Source of the DNA: a virus
Length of the DNA stretch: 64,000 bases
IMG/VR virus record: IMGVR_UViG_3300047445_000153
Coordinates: 17,906 to 81,905 of that record
Reading direction: 5' to 3' (one strand)
The notes beneath the pieces are model-generated. The model did no database searches. It saw nothing but the letters and a program-made list of their open reading frames with translations, and was not told the origin of the DNA. A program made the translations under genes and the position numbers. Shown here piece after piece: positions 8,656-17,693 of the stretch. Each line of letters begins with the position of its first letter. Positions within the stretch are counted from its first letter, which is position 1.

Positions 8656-9160
8656 AAAGTACACCGAGGGCTACGAAGGCATCCCGTATGTAGTCGGACG
8701 AGACGACTGCTACGGTCTCGTGCGCCGCTGGATGGCCGACAAGTACGGCATGAAGCTGACCAACTACGCTCGACCGTTCGGATTCGACGATTCTGGCCTG
8801 AACCTCCTCACGGACTACTTCAACCGTGAGGGGTTTCAGATTGTGTGCGTGCCGTTCAATCGACTGGAGATCGGTGACCTGTTGATGATGCGGCTCGCGA
8901 ACCGGAGTGGCCACGCGAATCACATCGGGGTCTATGTCGGCAACGGCTACATGCTGCACCACTTGTTCAACCAGAAGTCGGTCGCGGACCCTCTCACTGA
9001 CAGATGGACGGGTCGCGTGCTGGACGTCATCCGCCATCCCGACATCACTGCGAAGAACCTGGAGCTGGTAGAGAAGGTCGACATCATGAACTTCCTACCT
9101 CCGCACTTGAGGGCAAGATATGAACGAATTACTGCTGGCTCTGTGGAACCCGCAGGTTGA
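8642..9160 (+). CDS. NlpC/P60-family tail tip cysteine peptidase (lambda gpK C-terminal part)
   Basis: 172 residues. The NlpC/P60 core is visible: catalytic Cys23 in GRDDCYGLVRRW, and His94 in HANHIGVYVG with a further His106-His107. Such tail tip enzymes cut peptidoglycan stem peptides during infection. In lambda gpK this domain is fused behind a JAB/MPN domain. Here the JAB domain is a separate protein encoded just downstream, so the order is reversed. The gene overlaps the L-like gene by 14 bases and the JAB gene by 41. Confidence 0.85.
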   Translation: MSLFEKYTEGYEGIPYVVGRDDCYGLVRRWMADKYGMKLTNYARPFGFDDSGLNLLTDYFNREGFQIVCVPFNRLEIGDLLMMRLANRSGHANHIGVYVGNGYMLHHLFNQKSVADPLTDRWTGRVLDVIRHPDITAKNLELVEKVDIMNFLPPHLRARYERITAGSVEPAG

Positions 9161-9485
9161 GCGCTGCGGCTTTGTGCTTGATGACGGGTCGATCGTCGAG
9201 TGTCCTAACGTTGATCCGAACCCCGAGAAATCCTTTGAAATCAGTCCGGACTCCATCGGACAATACGAGGGCCGCGTGTCGGCCACTTGGCACACGCACC
9301 CCCGAACTGGGCCGAACCTTTCGGTCGAGGACTATCGGGCCTTCCAAAGCTACCCCGACTGGTTCCACTACATCGTCAGCGAAAGCGAGGTCTGGTGCTA
9401 CTACGTACGGAACAAGGCGGTGATACTCCATGAAGACGATCTATCTGCATGGCTCCCTGAAGGAGCTGCATCCAGAACCGATTAA
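9120..9485 (+). CDS. JAB/MPN (Mov34) metallopeptidase-like tail protein (lambda gpK N-terminal part)
   Basis: 121 residues with a JAMM zinc motif: Glu14 in VERCGFVL, His58-x-His60 in TWHTHPRTGPNLS, then Ser68 and Asp71. In lambda-type tails this domain sits in gpK with NlpC/P60. As a stand-alone protein next to NlpC it most likely forms a tail-tip heterocomplex. All zinc ligands are present, so activity is plausible. Confidence 0.82.
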   Translation: MNELLLALWNPQVERCGFVLDDGSIVECPNVDPNPEKSFEISPDSIGQYEGRVSATWHTHPRTGPNLSVEDYRAFQSYPDWFHYIVSESEVWCYYVRNKAVILHEDDLSAWLPEGAASRTD

Positions 9486-10062
9486 GGTCCACGCCGACAC
9501 GGTGGCCGAAGCCCTGTCGATCTTGAGGCAGTACCCCGGCTTTGACGTGGAGAATCCCACCCCGGTACGCGTGAAGGGCGTAGAGTGCCGCGACGCCGTC
9601 TATGCGCCGACCGAGCTGGAAGAGCTGCACATCTACCCCGCTCTCGCTGGCTCGGGTGGCAACGGCGGTCTGTTTCAGATCATCATTGGCGTGGTGATGG
9701 TTATCGTCGGCATCGTGCTTAGCGTCTTCGGGTACGGCGCTGGCACACCGCTGATTACGAGCGGTGCGATGATGATCCTGGGGGGCATCCTCCAGATGCT
9801 CGCGCCAACCCCGAAGTCGAACACTGGCAGCTCAGACCAGTCGCTCTATGTCCCCTCGAACCAGAACACCGTGAAGATCGGCACGCGCATCCCGCTGATC
9901 TATGGCCGCGTGCGTCACTTCGGGCACTACCTGTCGTTCAACGTCGACTCGAAGCGCCTGGACGACAGCACCATGAACCTTGCTGGCTACTGTAGCGGTC
10001 GCACCGACGCCAACGGGAACCGATACTCCTACGGCCAGGATGGCCACTGCCTGCTCGCATAA
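9430..10062 (+). CDS. Tail assembly protein (lambda gpI-like)
   Basis: 210 residues, overlapping the JAB gene by 56 bases. The N-terminal half is a ubiquitin-like fold candidate (MKTIYLHGSLKELHPEPIKV). It is followed by a Gly/hydrophobic double segment at about 75-125 (GLFQIIIGVVMVIVGIVLSV, GAMMILGGILQML). The C-terminus carries NTVKIGTRIPLIYGRVRHFG, shared with gpI-like proteins. gpI is needed for tail tip assembly but is not abundant in the virion. It lies directly before the J-like gene, as in lambda. Confidence 0.85.
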   Translation: MKTIYLHGSLKELHPEPIKVHADTVAEALSILRQYPGFDVENPTPVRVKGVECRDAVYAPTELEELHIYPALAGSGGNGGLFQIIIGVVMVIVGIVLSVFGYGAGTPLITSGAMMILGGILQMLAPTPKSNTGSSDQSLYVPSNQNTVKIGTRIPLIYGRVRHFGHYLSFNVDSKRLDDSTMNLAGYCSGRTDANGNRYSYGQDGHCLLA

Positions 10063-10063
10063 T

Positions 10064-13000
10064 ATGACCGACGCCGTAATCAACTACCCGAAACTCAGCG
10101 GAGCCGGTGGGGGCCAGAAGCAGCCCAGCCGCACCGACGACAACCTTTTCTCGCGCGACGTGGTAGAGATGGTCTTCGCCCTCGGTGAAGGCCCGATTCG
10201 TGGCCCGGTCGATGGCATGAAGACGATCTACGTCGGCGGGACCCCGCTGATGTCTCAGGACGGGAGTGTCAACTTCGACAGCTTCAACGTCGGGATCATG
10301 CGGGGCCACGCGGGCGATCCCCCGGTCAACTACCGCCTCGGCGGTGAGACGTCGAATACCGCGGTGGGCGTGCGGCTCTTCCAAGGGACTTGGGTCAGCC
10401 GAGCCACCAATGATTCGTTGAAGGGCAAGGTTGACCAGCTGCAAGCGCGGATGCTCTTCAACACGTTGTACAAGTCGAATGACGATGGCACGTTCAATCA
10501 CACCGCGTCATTCGAGATCCAGTACCGCCAATCCACCAGCCCGAACTGGACGGCGGTCAACGGTGGAACGATCAACGTCACGGGCAAGACGACGGCGGGG
10601 TATGTCGTCGACTACGTGTGGGACGTGCCGCGTGTGAACGACACGTGGGTCATCCGGGTGAAGAAGAACAACCCTGATTCAAGCACCACAGATTTCGCCG
10701 ACTTCAGCTGGGAGTCCTTTCAAGAGGTCACGAAGGGCAACCGCACGTACGATCGCGTGGCGCTCATGCACGTCGTCGCGCTCGCGACTAGCCAGTTCGG
10801 CTCGGTTCCGGAAATCGGCCTCGATATTGACGGTCTTGAGATCTTGGTCCCGACGAACTACAACCCGGATCTGCGTACCTACTCTGGTGCCTGGGATGGG
10901 TCGTTCAAGCAGGCGTGGACGAACAACCCTGCGTGGGTTCTCTATGACCTGATCATGAACCCCAACTACGGGCTGCGAAAGTACTACCCGTGGTTGACCT
11001 GCAATCGCTTTGACTTCTACGACGCTGCGGTGTTTTGCGATACGCCAGTGGCGAACGGACGGGGTGGGGCGCAGCCGCGCTACACGTTCAACATGTCGAT
11101 CAAGGACCAGCAGTCTGGGCTGGACATGTTGCAATACGTGGCGGGCTCGTTCGGTGCGATCATCTTTGATGACGCGACTGGAATGGTCCATCTGCGCGTC
11201 GACAAGTGGGAAGAACCCACCCTGCTCTTCACTCCCGAGAACGTGACGCCCGAGGGCTTCACCTACACGTTCACGGACATGACGACTCGATACAACGATC
11301 TCACCGTCAAGTTCGTGAACCCAGATCTTGACTGGCAAGAGGACATTCGTCCCGCTCGCAGCCCGGACCACATCGCTCTGAACGGAAGCATTCCGCTCAC
11401 CTTCGATGCTGTTGGCTGTACCGACGAGCATGAAGCGCTGCGTCGTGCCCACTACCGCCTCATCACGGCGACGACGGAATGCGCCACGGTGACGTTCACG
11501 ACCGCGCGGCTCGGTGTCCTTCTCGACCCGTACAAGACGATCTACGTCGCCGACCCAGTGACGGGCTGGGCTACGAGCGGCCGGATCAAGTCGATCGCTA
11601 ACGGCAAGATCAACCTTCGTGACCCGATCTACTTCACGCAGAACCAGAACTTCGGCCTTCGCTTGCAAACGACCACCGGGCTCGTGAACCTCGTGGTCAA
11701 CCCAGGCAAGGTCGGCGCGGTGTACGAGCTGTTGATCGTGAGCGGCGTGCTGCCGCCTAACATCCCTGACCGCACCGTGTTCTCGATCGAGGACAACGGC
11801 GGCTTCGGCTTGGCCAAGCCGTTCCGCGTCATGTCGATTGAACCGGTCGACAACAACCCGAACCAGTTCACTATCACTGCTGTTGAGATGAACGTCAACA
11901 AGCAGTGGGCGGCAGACAACTGCATCCCAATTGGTTCGGTTCCCTACTCGTTCAAGAACCCGTTGATCCCGCCCCCGCCAACCAACCTCGTTGCCGAGTC
12001 CGGTACCGACATGCTGCTGCTCGGCCAGGATGGTTCGATCATGGCGCGGATCTTCGCGCACTGGGACCCACCGGGCAACGCGCTGGTCGAGAAGTACATC
12101 ATCCGCTGGCGCGAAAGCCTCCAGTCGACGTGGTTCGAGACGAACAGCACGGGTGAAGGCGTGATCCTTGCACCTTGCAAGACCGGTACCCTGTACGACA
12201 TCGTGGTGGAGGCGGTGAGCGCGTTCGGCTACCGCAGCGCGCAGCTCGCGATGTGGAACTACAAGTGTGTCGGCAAGGACCAGCCCCCGAGCAACGTGAA
12301 GAACTTCCGCTTCGAGCGGCGCGCACTCGACATCCTGCTGAGCTGGGACGCGATCCCTGACCTCGACCGCTTCGGCTACGAGATCCGGCTGGGAGACACG
12401 TGGGATACCGCGAAGGTTCTGATCACTGACTATGCGGCGACGAAGTATGCGTGGACGACGGATACGGGAGGCTCGTACAGCTTCCTGATCCGAGCGAAGG
12501 ATACGTCGGGTAACTACTCGCCGCAGGCCACGCTGTGCTTGGCGCTCCTCGCTGGACCGTCGCCGGTCAGCGGTGTGATCGCGGTTCAGTCGGGCAACTT
12601 CGTCGACATCCGCTGGGACCCGAATCCCGAGGACAACATTCTCGACTACGAGATCCGTGAAGGAGCTACCTGGGCCACCGCGATCTTTCTCGCGAAGGTC
12701 AAGTCTACGAGCTACCACGTGACGGCGGGCGCCGCGGGCACGCGCCTATTCTGGCTCAAGGCCATCGCTTCACCGGGGATCTACTCCGACAAGGCGACGT
12801 TCGTCACGACCGACATCGCGAAGTCCGACAACACCAACCTGCTGTACACGACCGACGAAGTGGTGAACAACTTCCAAGGTGCGAAGTACAACATGGTCAC
12901 GTACGGCCCGAACCAGCTGCGTATGGACGACGGCCAAACCAAGTCGGAGTACATGTTCTCGGTCGCGCTGCCCGATGTGTTCAAGGCGCAGAACAGCTTG

Positions 13001-13657
13001 TTCATCGGGCTGAACGCCATCGTCGACGACAAGACGACGTGGGCTCAATCCACGTTCCCCTGGAATGACCCGATCGCAAACAAGACATGGACGACGCCGG
13101 GTGACGTCGCCTCGATCGTGTATAGCATCCAGATCGCAATGTCGGTAGGACTCCCGGCTAATGTCCTGTACCAGTGGCGGCTCGACAACGTGCTCACCTA
13201 CGCGGGCACCGGCGAGGATGGTGCGGTGGTCGAGAACCAGACCGTCACCTACAAGCCGAGCAAGTTCGGGGCGGGCCTCTGGTGTCAGGTCGCGCCGCTT
13301 CAACCGCTGCCGACTAAGGTGAAGTACAGCACCAACGTGCCGAACGCTTTCTCGATGAGCTTCTGGATCCTTCCTGATGACCTGACCGACAAGGTCTTCG
13401 CCACCGTGGTTGGCCGGGATGGCAAGTTCATCCGCATCGGCTACACCGCAGCTACGCAGTCACTGTATGCGATCGACAACGATGGTACGAAGGTATCGAT
13501 GCCGGTTGGTCTGCTTGTCGGCCAGCGCTACCTCGTCGGCTTGTCGCAGGACTTGAACGATCGCCGGATCTACTTCGGCAAAGAGAATGGCGCGTGGTAT
13601 CGCGCGTCGATCGCGAAGGCTGGCATTGGTGCCGGAATCTACGTCCAACTGTATTGA
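10064..13657 (+). CDS. Central tail tip / host-specificity protein (lambda gpJ-like)
   Basis: 1197 residues from the ATG at 10064, one base after the gpI stop; the frame is open further upstream but lies inside gpI. The N-terminal region (SRDVVEMVFALGEGPIRGPV) and the hub part with FNTLYKSNDDGTFNHTASF and AWTNNPAWVLYDLIMNPNYG are characteristic of gpJ. From about 640 onward there are fibronectin type III-like units (PPTNLVAESG..., PPSNVKNFRFERRALDILL...). The last ~130 residues resemble a concanavalin/LamG-like beta sandwich (NAFSMSFWILPDDLTDKVFA). The C-terminus is expected to contact the host receptor. Confidence 0.9.
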   Translation: MTDAVINYPKLSGAGGGQKQPSRTDDNLFSRDVVEMVFALGEGPIRGPVDGMKTIYVGGTPLMSQDGSVNFDSFNVGIMRGHAGDPPVNYRLGGETSNTAVGVRLFQGTWVSRATNDSLKGKVDQLQARMLFNTLYKSNDDGTFNHTASFEIQYRQSTSPNWTAVNGGTINVTGKTTAGYVVDYVWDVPRVNDTWVIRVKKNNPDSSTTDFADFSWESFQEVTKGNRTYDRVALMHVVALATSQFGSVPEIGLDIDGLEILVPTNYNPDLRTYSGAWDGSFKQAWTNNPAWVLYDLIMNPNYGLRKYYPWLTCNRFDFYDAAVFCDTPVANGRGGAQPRYTFNMSIKDQQSGLDMLQYVAGSFGAIIFDDATGMVHLRVDKWEEPTLLFTPENVTPEGFTYTFTDMTTRYNDLTVKFVNPDLDWQEDIRPARSPDHIALNGSIPLTFDAVGCTDEHEALRRAHYRLITATTECATVTFTTARLGVLLDPYKTIYVADPVTGWATSGRIKSIANGKINLRDPIYFTQNQNFGLRLQTTTGLVNLVVNPGKVGAVYELLIVSGVLPPNIPDRTVFSIEDNGGFGLAKPFRVMSIEPVDNNPNQFTITAVEMNVNKQWAADNCIPIGSVPYSFKNPLIPPPPTNLVAESGTDMLLLGQDGSIMARIFAHWDPPGNALVEKYIIRWRESLQSTWFETNSTGEGVILAPCKTGTLYDIVVEAVSAFGYRSAQLAMWNYKCVGKDQPPSNVKNFRFERRALDILLSWDAIPDLDRFGYEIRLGDTWDTAKVLITDYAATKYAWTTDTGGSYSFLIRAKDTSGNYSPQATLCLALLAGPSPVSGVIAVQSGNFVDIRWDPNPEDNILDYEIREGATWATAIFLAKVKSTSYHVTAGAAGTRLFWLKAIASPGIYSDKATFVTTDIAKSDNTNLLYTTDEVVNNFQGAKYNMVTYGPNQLRMDDGQTKSEYMFSVALPDVFKAQNSLFIGLNAIVDDKTTWAQSTFPWNDPIANKTWTTPGDVASIVYSIQIAMSVGLPANVLYQWRLDNVLTYAGTGEDGAVVENQTVTYKPSKFGAGLWCQVAPLQPLPTKVKYSTNVPNAFSMSFWILPDDLTDKVFATVVGRDGKFIRIGYTAATQSLYAIDNDGTKVSMPVGLLVGQRYLVGLSQDLNDRRIYFGKENGAWYRASIAKAGIGAGIYVQLY

Positions 13658-13659
13658 TC

Positions 13660-14121
13660 ATGCCGCACACAATCTCTGACGTTACGATCAAGTCAACCCT
13701 GCTCGACGACGACAGCTTCCCGGCGTTGCTCTACGGCGACGCCCCAGCTGGCTTCTCGAAGTTCCAAAACTTCTTCGCGGGTGACTACACCTACAAGAAC
13801 GCGATCTTCCGCCTCGGGATGGAGTCGGAGAACGGGGACCGGGGCATCATCGAAAAGCTCCAGCTGGTCGTCGATGTCCCCGACATCTTCGACCGGGGCT
13901 CGAAGATCATCAACGTGGCGAACAGCGTGCACGTCAACTTCAACCGCACGTTCCACATTCCACCCACGATGGTCGTGGCCGTGGAGAGCGCGAGTGATGC
14001 GTGCGTGGCGCGCGTGGTGGACGGCTCGGTGACGAAGACGGGCTTCGACTGCTACCTCGAACGTACGGTGGACAAGGCGAAGATCACAGGCGCGCTGACC
14101 TGGGCTGCGCACGCGTACTAA
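13660..14121 (+). CDS. Tail-tip accessory protein, possible carbohydrate-binding domain
   Basis: 153 residues starting at the ATG at 13660, three bases after the J-like stop. The second half (FNRTFHIPPTMVVAVESASD ... TKTGFDCYLERTVDKAKITG) has the pattern of an H-type-lectin-like beta sandwich found in several phage tail proteins: a PP-containing strand, then a GF strand, and a terminal aromatic strand. This assignment is tentative. It is the last gene before the fibre transcription unit. Confidence 0.5.
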   Translation: MPHTISDVTIKSTLLDDDSFPALLYGDAPAGFSKFQNFFAGDYTYKNAIFRLGMESENGDRGIIEKLQLVVDVPDIFDRGSKIINVANSVHVNFNRTFHIPPTMVVAVESASDACVARVVDGSVTKTGFDCYLERTVDKAKITGALTWAAHAY

Positions 14122-14160
14122 AACTCCTTGGGCGCGCTGGCCCGCGCCCGTAAAATTCGG
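14121..14160 (+). promoter_or_regulatory. Putative late promoter of the fibre/radical SAM unit
   Basis: TTGGGC (14128-14133), 17-bp spacer, TAAAAT (14151-14156), preceded by AAACTC and followed by TCGG and a CACCACCAC run at 14172. The lysis operon has a matching set at 18238-18292. The spacer also forms a GGGCGCG/CGCGCCC hairpin, so it could partly terminate the tail operon instead. Confidence 0.5.
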
Positions 14161-14180
14161 GAACCAGAGGACACCACCAC

Positions 14181-15662
14181 ATGCAGCAATACACTCAGAT
14201 TCCAGACAGTGCGCGAGTCTCCGACTCGCTGCTGCCGCTCCTGAATAACGACCAGACCGCGATCTCGCGCAACTCCGGCCCGAACTTCCCGACCGTGGGG
14301 CTGGTCGTTGGCATGCCCTACTACAGCACGAGCCAGAACAAGCTCTATCGGCTGTCGAGCGTGTCACCGCTCACGTGGGTGGTCGAGCTGGATTACACGC
14401 GTCCCTTCGCCTATCAGGACAGCGTGGACGCGGCTAACGCGAACGCGAACGCGCGGGTGTCGCGAGCTGGCGACACCATGACCGGTTACCTGACGCTGGT
14501 CAACGACCCGGTCTCCGCGCTGCACGCCGCGTCGAAACGGTACGTCGATGCACAGGCAACGAATGCAATCAACAGCGCGAACTCGCGGGTCTCGCGTGGC
14601 GGCGACAGCATGTCGGGGTTCCTGACGCTGTACACCGATCCACAGCAGCCCTACCACGCCGCGACGAAGAACTACGTCGACTACCTCTACAACGTGGTGC
14701 AGGGCGCGAAGCTGAACCGTAACGGTGACACGCTCGGAGAGGTCTTCAACAACGGCTGGTACCGCTCGAACGGCGTGACGGGCTGGTACAGCCAGACCTT
14801 CGGCGGCGGGATCTTCATGCAGGATACGTCCAACGTGCGTATCTACGGCGGCAAGGGCTTCAGCACCGACTGGCACTCGCTCGAACAGGGCACGGGGATG
14901 ATTTGGACGAGTGGCTACGGCTGGCTTCACGAGCGCTTCGCGTCCAAGAGCGCCGAGGGCGCCCTGACTTCGGTCGGTACGCTGAACAGCCAGCCGAGTG
15001 GCGTCGTGCTGCCGCAGGCTTTCTACCTCCAGAAGAGCGGCAGTCAGGTGCAGCTGGTGCGTACGCTCGGCAACTGCAACTGCAACTGCGCCTGCACGTG
15101 CTTCCCGGCTGGGACGCGGATCCTGATGGGCGACCGCAAGACGTGGCGCACCGTTGAGTCGCTGATGGTTGGCGAGATCGTCATGACCCCCACCGGCCCC
15201 GAGCCGATCATCGAGATCGAGACGCCGTTCCTCGGCGAGCGCTCGATGTGCATGTTCGCCGACGGCTCGCTCAAGTGGACCGATGACCATGCGTTCTGGA
15301 CGCGCCGCGACGGCGTGGAAGGCTTCGCGGTGGTCGACAAGGCCTCGTTCATGAACGGGGTCCATGCGGGCGTCGTGAAGGGCCTGAATGACCATGACGA
15401 CCTACTGGAGCTGAACGACAAGCTCGACGAGTTCGCGCATCTCGATGGCTGGAAGAAGAAACGCGTGTTCCGCTACCCCGCCCCCGCCGAGACCAAGGTC
15501 TACCTGCCGATCGTCGGTGGCTCCCACATGATCATCGCGGAAGGCTTCGTCGTCAGCGCTGGCATGGACGAAGCCACCTTCGACTACGACAGCTTCGAGT
15601 GGAAGGGCATGGCCCTCGCCCACGTGCCGCTCAACAAGGAGCTGTTCAATGCTCGTCCATAA
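14181..15662 (+). CDS. Short tail fibre with C-terminal Hint (Hedgehog/intein) autoprocessing domain
   Basis: 493 residues. Residues about 80-200 carry two tail-fibre repeats (RVSRAGDTMTGYLTL..AASKRYVD and RVSRGGDSMSGFLTL..AATKNYVD). Residues 298-307 read GNCNCNCACTC: cysteines at 299, 301, 303, 305 and 307. Cys307 begins a Hint domain (CFPAGTRILMGD, TVESLMVGEIVMTPTGPEPI). It has the block-B T-x-x-H at Thr367-His370 (KWTDDHAFW) and a late HMIIAEGFVV at 449-458. In Hint domains the first Cys makes a thioester with the preceding residue, so cleavage before Cys307 would leave a fibre ending in CNCNCACT. No splicing C-extein junction (His-Asn then Cys/Ser/Thr) is seen. The gene overlaps its downstream neighbour by 14 bases. 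What the cleavage achieves is not known. Confidence 0.82.
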   Translation: MQQYTQIPDSARVSDSLLPLLNNDQTAISRNSGPNFPTVGLVVGMPYYSTSQNKLYRLSSVSPLTWVVELDYTRPFAYQDSVDAANANANARVSRAGDTMTGYLTLVNDPVSALHAASKRYVDAQATNAINSANSRVSRGGDSMSGFLTLYTDPQQPYHAATKNYVDYLYNVVQGAKLNRNGDTLGEVFNNGWYRSNGVTGWYSQTFGGGIFMQDTSNVRIYGGKGFSTDWHSLEQGTGMIWTSGYGWLHERFASKSAEGALTSVGTLNSQPSGVVLPQAFYLQKSGSQVQLVRTLGNCNCNCACTCFPAGTRILMGDRKTWRTVESLMVGEIVMTPTGPEPIIEIETPFLGERSMCMFADGSLKWTDDHAFWTRRDGVEGFAVVDKASFMNGVHAGVVKGLNDHDDLLELNDKLDEFAHLDGWKKKRVFRYPAPAETKVYLPIVGGSHMIIAEGFVVSAGMDEATFDYDSFEWKGMALAHVPLNKELFNARP

Positions 15663-16350
15663 AAGCCTGATCCCCACGGATCTCTCAGAAGAAGACGCCG
15701 CTCGAATCACCGACATCGTCACCGTGCTGCCTACGGAGACGGGCTTCGTCTTGCAGTGCGCATCGCTCAGCCTCTACTGGCAGTTCAACATGAACCTCGT
15801 CCAGTATGGTAACGACATCATGTACTTGACCCGCACGCGCGGAGGTACGTGGGCCGTGATGTGGGCGACGGATCTGCACGAGTCGCGTGACAGCTGGTCT
15901 GAGGCGATGCTGCGCAAGAACGTCGATGAGTTCCGCCCGGTGGTGATGATCGGCATCAACCCCGAGAAGACCGACTACACGGCGATCCTCTTCTGCAACA
16001 CACGCGAACCGAACAACCCGAACCCCACGGTCGACAACTCGACGGACAGCGGCGACATGGCCATGAAGCGGTTGATGCCGAGCATCGAACCGCTGCTGCA
16101 ACGGCACTGGGCCAAGCACAAGCTACTCAAGCACACGAAGACGAACGACTCGCTCGCGGCGCTTGAGGCCCAGGTCGATCTGCTGACGAGCTGGTTGATC
16201 GAGCTGCTGCCTGCTGAGAAGGTGCAGCGACTCATCGATGCGGGCGTGCTGACGCTGAAGGATGAAGCCGCTACCCTCGACGACGTGGTGGCCTTCAAGA
16301 CAGCCTTGCGAGAACGCCAGCAGGTCTACCTCACCACCATCGGCAAATGA
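15649..16350 (+). CDS. Unrecognised protein of the fibre-maturation unit
   Basis: 233 residues, not recognised. Residues 1-125 look mixed alpha/beta (LQCASLSLYWQFNMNLVQYG, GGTWAVMWATDLHESRDSW, EFRPVVMIGINPEKTDYTAI). Residues 140-233 are mostly helical (LEAQVDLLTSWLIELLPAEK). It overlaps the fibre gene by 14 bases and the radical SAM gene by 4 (ATGA), so the three are almost certainly co-translated. A chaperone or a recognition partner presenting the fibre to the enzyme is the simplest guess. No signal peptide, membrane segment or metal motif is visible. Confidence 0.6.
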   Translation: MLVHKSLIPTDLSEEDAARITDIVTVLPTETGFVLQCASLSLYWQFNMNLVQYGNDIMYLTRTRGGTWAVMWATDLHESRDSWSEAMLRKNVDEFRPVVMIGINPEKTDYTAILFCNTREPNNPNPTVDNSTDSGDMAMKRLMPSIEPLLQRHWAKHKLLKHTKTNDSLAALEAQVDLLTSWLIELLPAEKVQRLIDAGVLTLKDEAATLDDVVAFKTALRERQQVYLTTIGK

Positions 16351-17693
16351 CAACCTTCGTCCTCAAAACGGCCGAGGGCCGCGACTTCTTCTACAACAAC
16401 ATGCGCAGCACGCTGGTCGACGCCTGCACGGGTCGCCCCGTGCTCGCTCCGCGAGAGGTTGACACCCCTCGAAGCCCTGCCCCGCAAGACTTCCGCAAGT
16501 CGGAAACGATCCGGACGCTGAAGATCCAGATGGGTCTGTCGTGCAACTACAGCTGCGAGTATTGCTCGCAGCGGTTCGTGCCGCACGCGGAGCCCACCGG
16601 CCCCTACTCGGTCGATCACTTCATCTCGCGCCTGAGCTGGAACGCCTCGCTCGCGGACGACGCCACGGTGGAGTTCTGGGGTGGCGAGCCACTGGTCTAC
16701 TGGAAGACGCTGGTCCCGCTCGTCGAGCAGCTGCGCATTCGCTACCCGGCGCTGACCTTCAAGATGATCACGAACGGGTCGCTGCTCGATCCGATGAAGG
16801 CGAGCTGGCTGATCGCGAATGGCTTCCACATCGGCATCTCGCACGACGGTCCTGGCCAAGCCGCACGCGGGCCGGACCCGCTCGATGATCCCGAGAAGCG
16901 CGAGGCGATCCTGATGCTGTACCGGCGCCTGCGACCGCTCGGGCGTATCAGTTTTAATGCAATGCTGCACTCGCAAAATACATCGCGTGCGGCGATACAA
17001 CAGTTCTTCGTCCGGCTGACGAACGACGCGGAAGTGCCCATCGGCGAGGGCATGTTTGTGGATGCCTACGACGAGGGCGGCAGGGGTATGTCTTTCCTTG
17101 ACGCTCAGGATCACGTCGACTATCGTCGCAAGGCGTTCGACGAGCTGAAGGCGGGGATGGCTCTCAATTTCAGCTCGGTGACCGAGAAGATCTACGACTT
17201 CGCAGACTCCTTGCAAACGGGTCGCTTGGCGTCCACCGTTGGCCAGAAGTGCGGTTCCGATCGCTCCGACAGCCTCACGGTGACGCTCGACGGCGATGTC
17301 CTCACGTGCCAGAACGTATCGGCTGTCTCCGTCGCCCCGAACGGAAAGAGCCACCGGGCTGGCTCGATCGAAGACATGGCTGCGGTGCGCGTGCAGTCCT
17401 CGCGCCACTGGTCGACCCGCGAGCACTGTTCCAGCTGCCCTGTCGTGCAGCTATGCAAAGGCTCTTGCATGTTCCTCGAAGGCGATCTCTGGGATGTCAC
17501 GTGCGATACCGCCTACAGCGATAACGTCGTGTTCCTGGCGACTGCCCTCTTGGAGCTGACAGGCTGTACGTTGCAACGCATCGAGCCGATGACTGGTTCG
17601 CTGCCCGAAACCCGCCAGAGTGTCTTCGGACCTCTGGCGCATAAGCGGACCACCACCCGCAAAATCATACGGATCGAAACGGAAAAATCATGA
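16347..17693 (+). CDS. Radical SAM/SPASM peptide- or protein-modifying enzyme
   Basis: 448 residues. The radical SAM cluster motif is C66-x3-C70-x2-C73 (CNYSCEYC), followed by WGGEPL (the GGE SAM-binding motif) and MITNGSLL. The C-terminal SPASM domain is complete: C302, then GDVLTC ending at C321, and C361-x2-C364-x5-C370-x3-C374 with C386. This seven-cysteine layout binds two auxiliary 4Fe-4S clusters in enzymes such as anSME and RiPP maturases. Substrates of such enzymes are usually encoded next door. The adjacent fibre with its CNCNCACTC segment is the obvious candidate. Radical SAM enzymes of this type are rare in phage tail modules. The start overlaps the upstream stop (ATGA). Confidence 0.9.
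   Translation: MTTFVLKTAEGRDFFYNNMRSTLVDACTGRPVLAPREVDTPRSPAPQDFRKSETIRTLKIQMGLSCNYSCEYCSQRFVPHAEPTGPYSVDHFISRLSWNASLADDATVEFWGGEPLVYWKTLVPLVEQLRIRYPALTFKMITNGSLLDPMKASWLIANGFHIGISHDGPGQAARGPDPLDDPEKREAILMLYRRLRPLGRISFNAMLHSQNTSRAAIQQFFVRLTNDAEVPIGEGMFVDAYDEGGRGMSFLDAQDHVDYRRKAFDELKAGMALNFSSVTEKIYDFADSLQTGRLASTVGQKCGSDRSDSLTVTLDGDVLTCQNVSAVSVAPNGKSHRAGSIEDMAAVRVQSSRHWSTREHCSSCPVVQLCKGSCMFLEGDLWDVTCDTAYSDNVVFLATALLELTGCTLQRIEPMTGSLPETRQSVFGPLAHKRTTTRKIIRIETEKS

Noticed and set aside
10679-12718. 679-residue minus-strand frame opposite the J-like gene
   Set aside because: Low-complexity Arg/Val/Asp composition, no ribosome site, and the plus-strand gene is clear.
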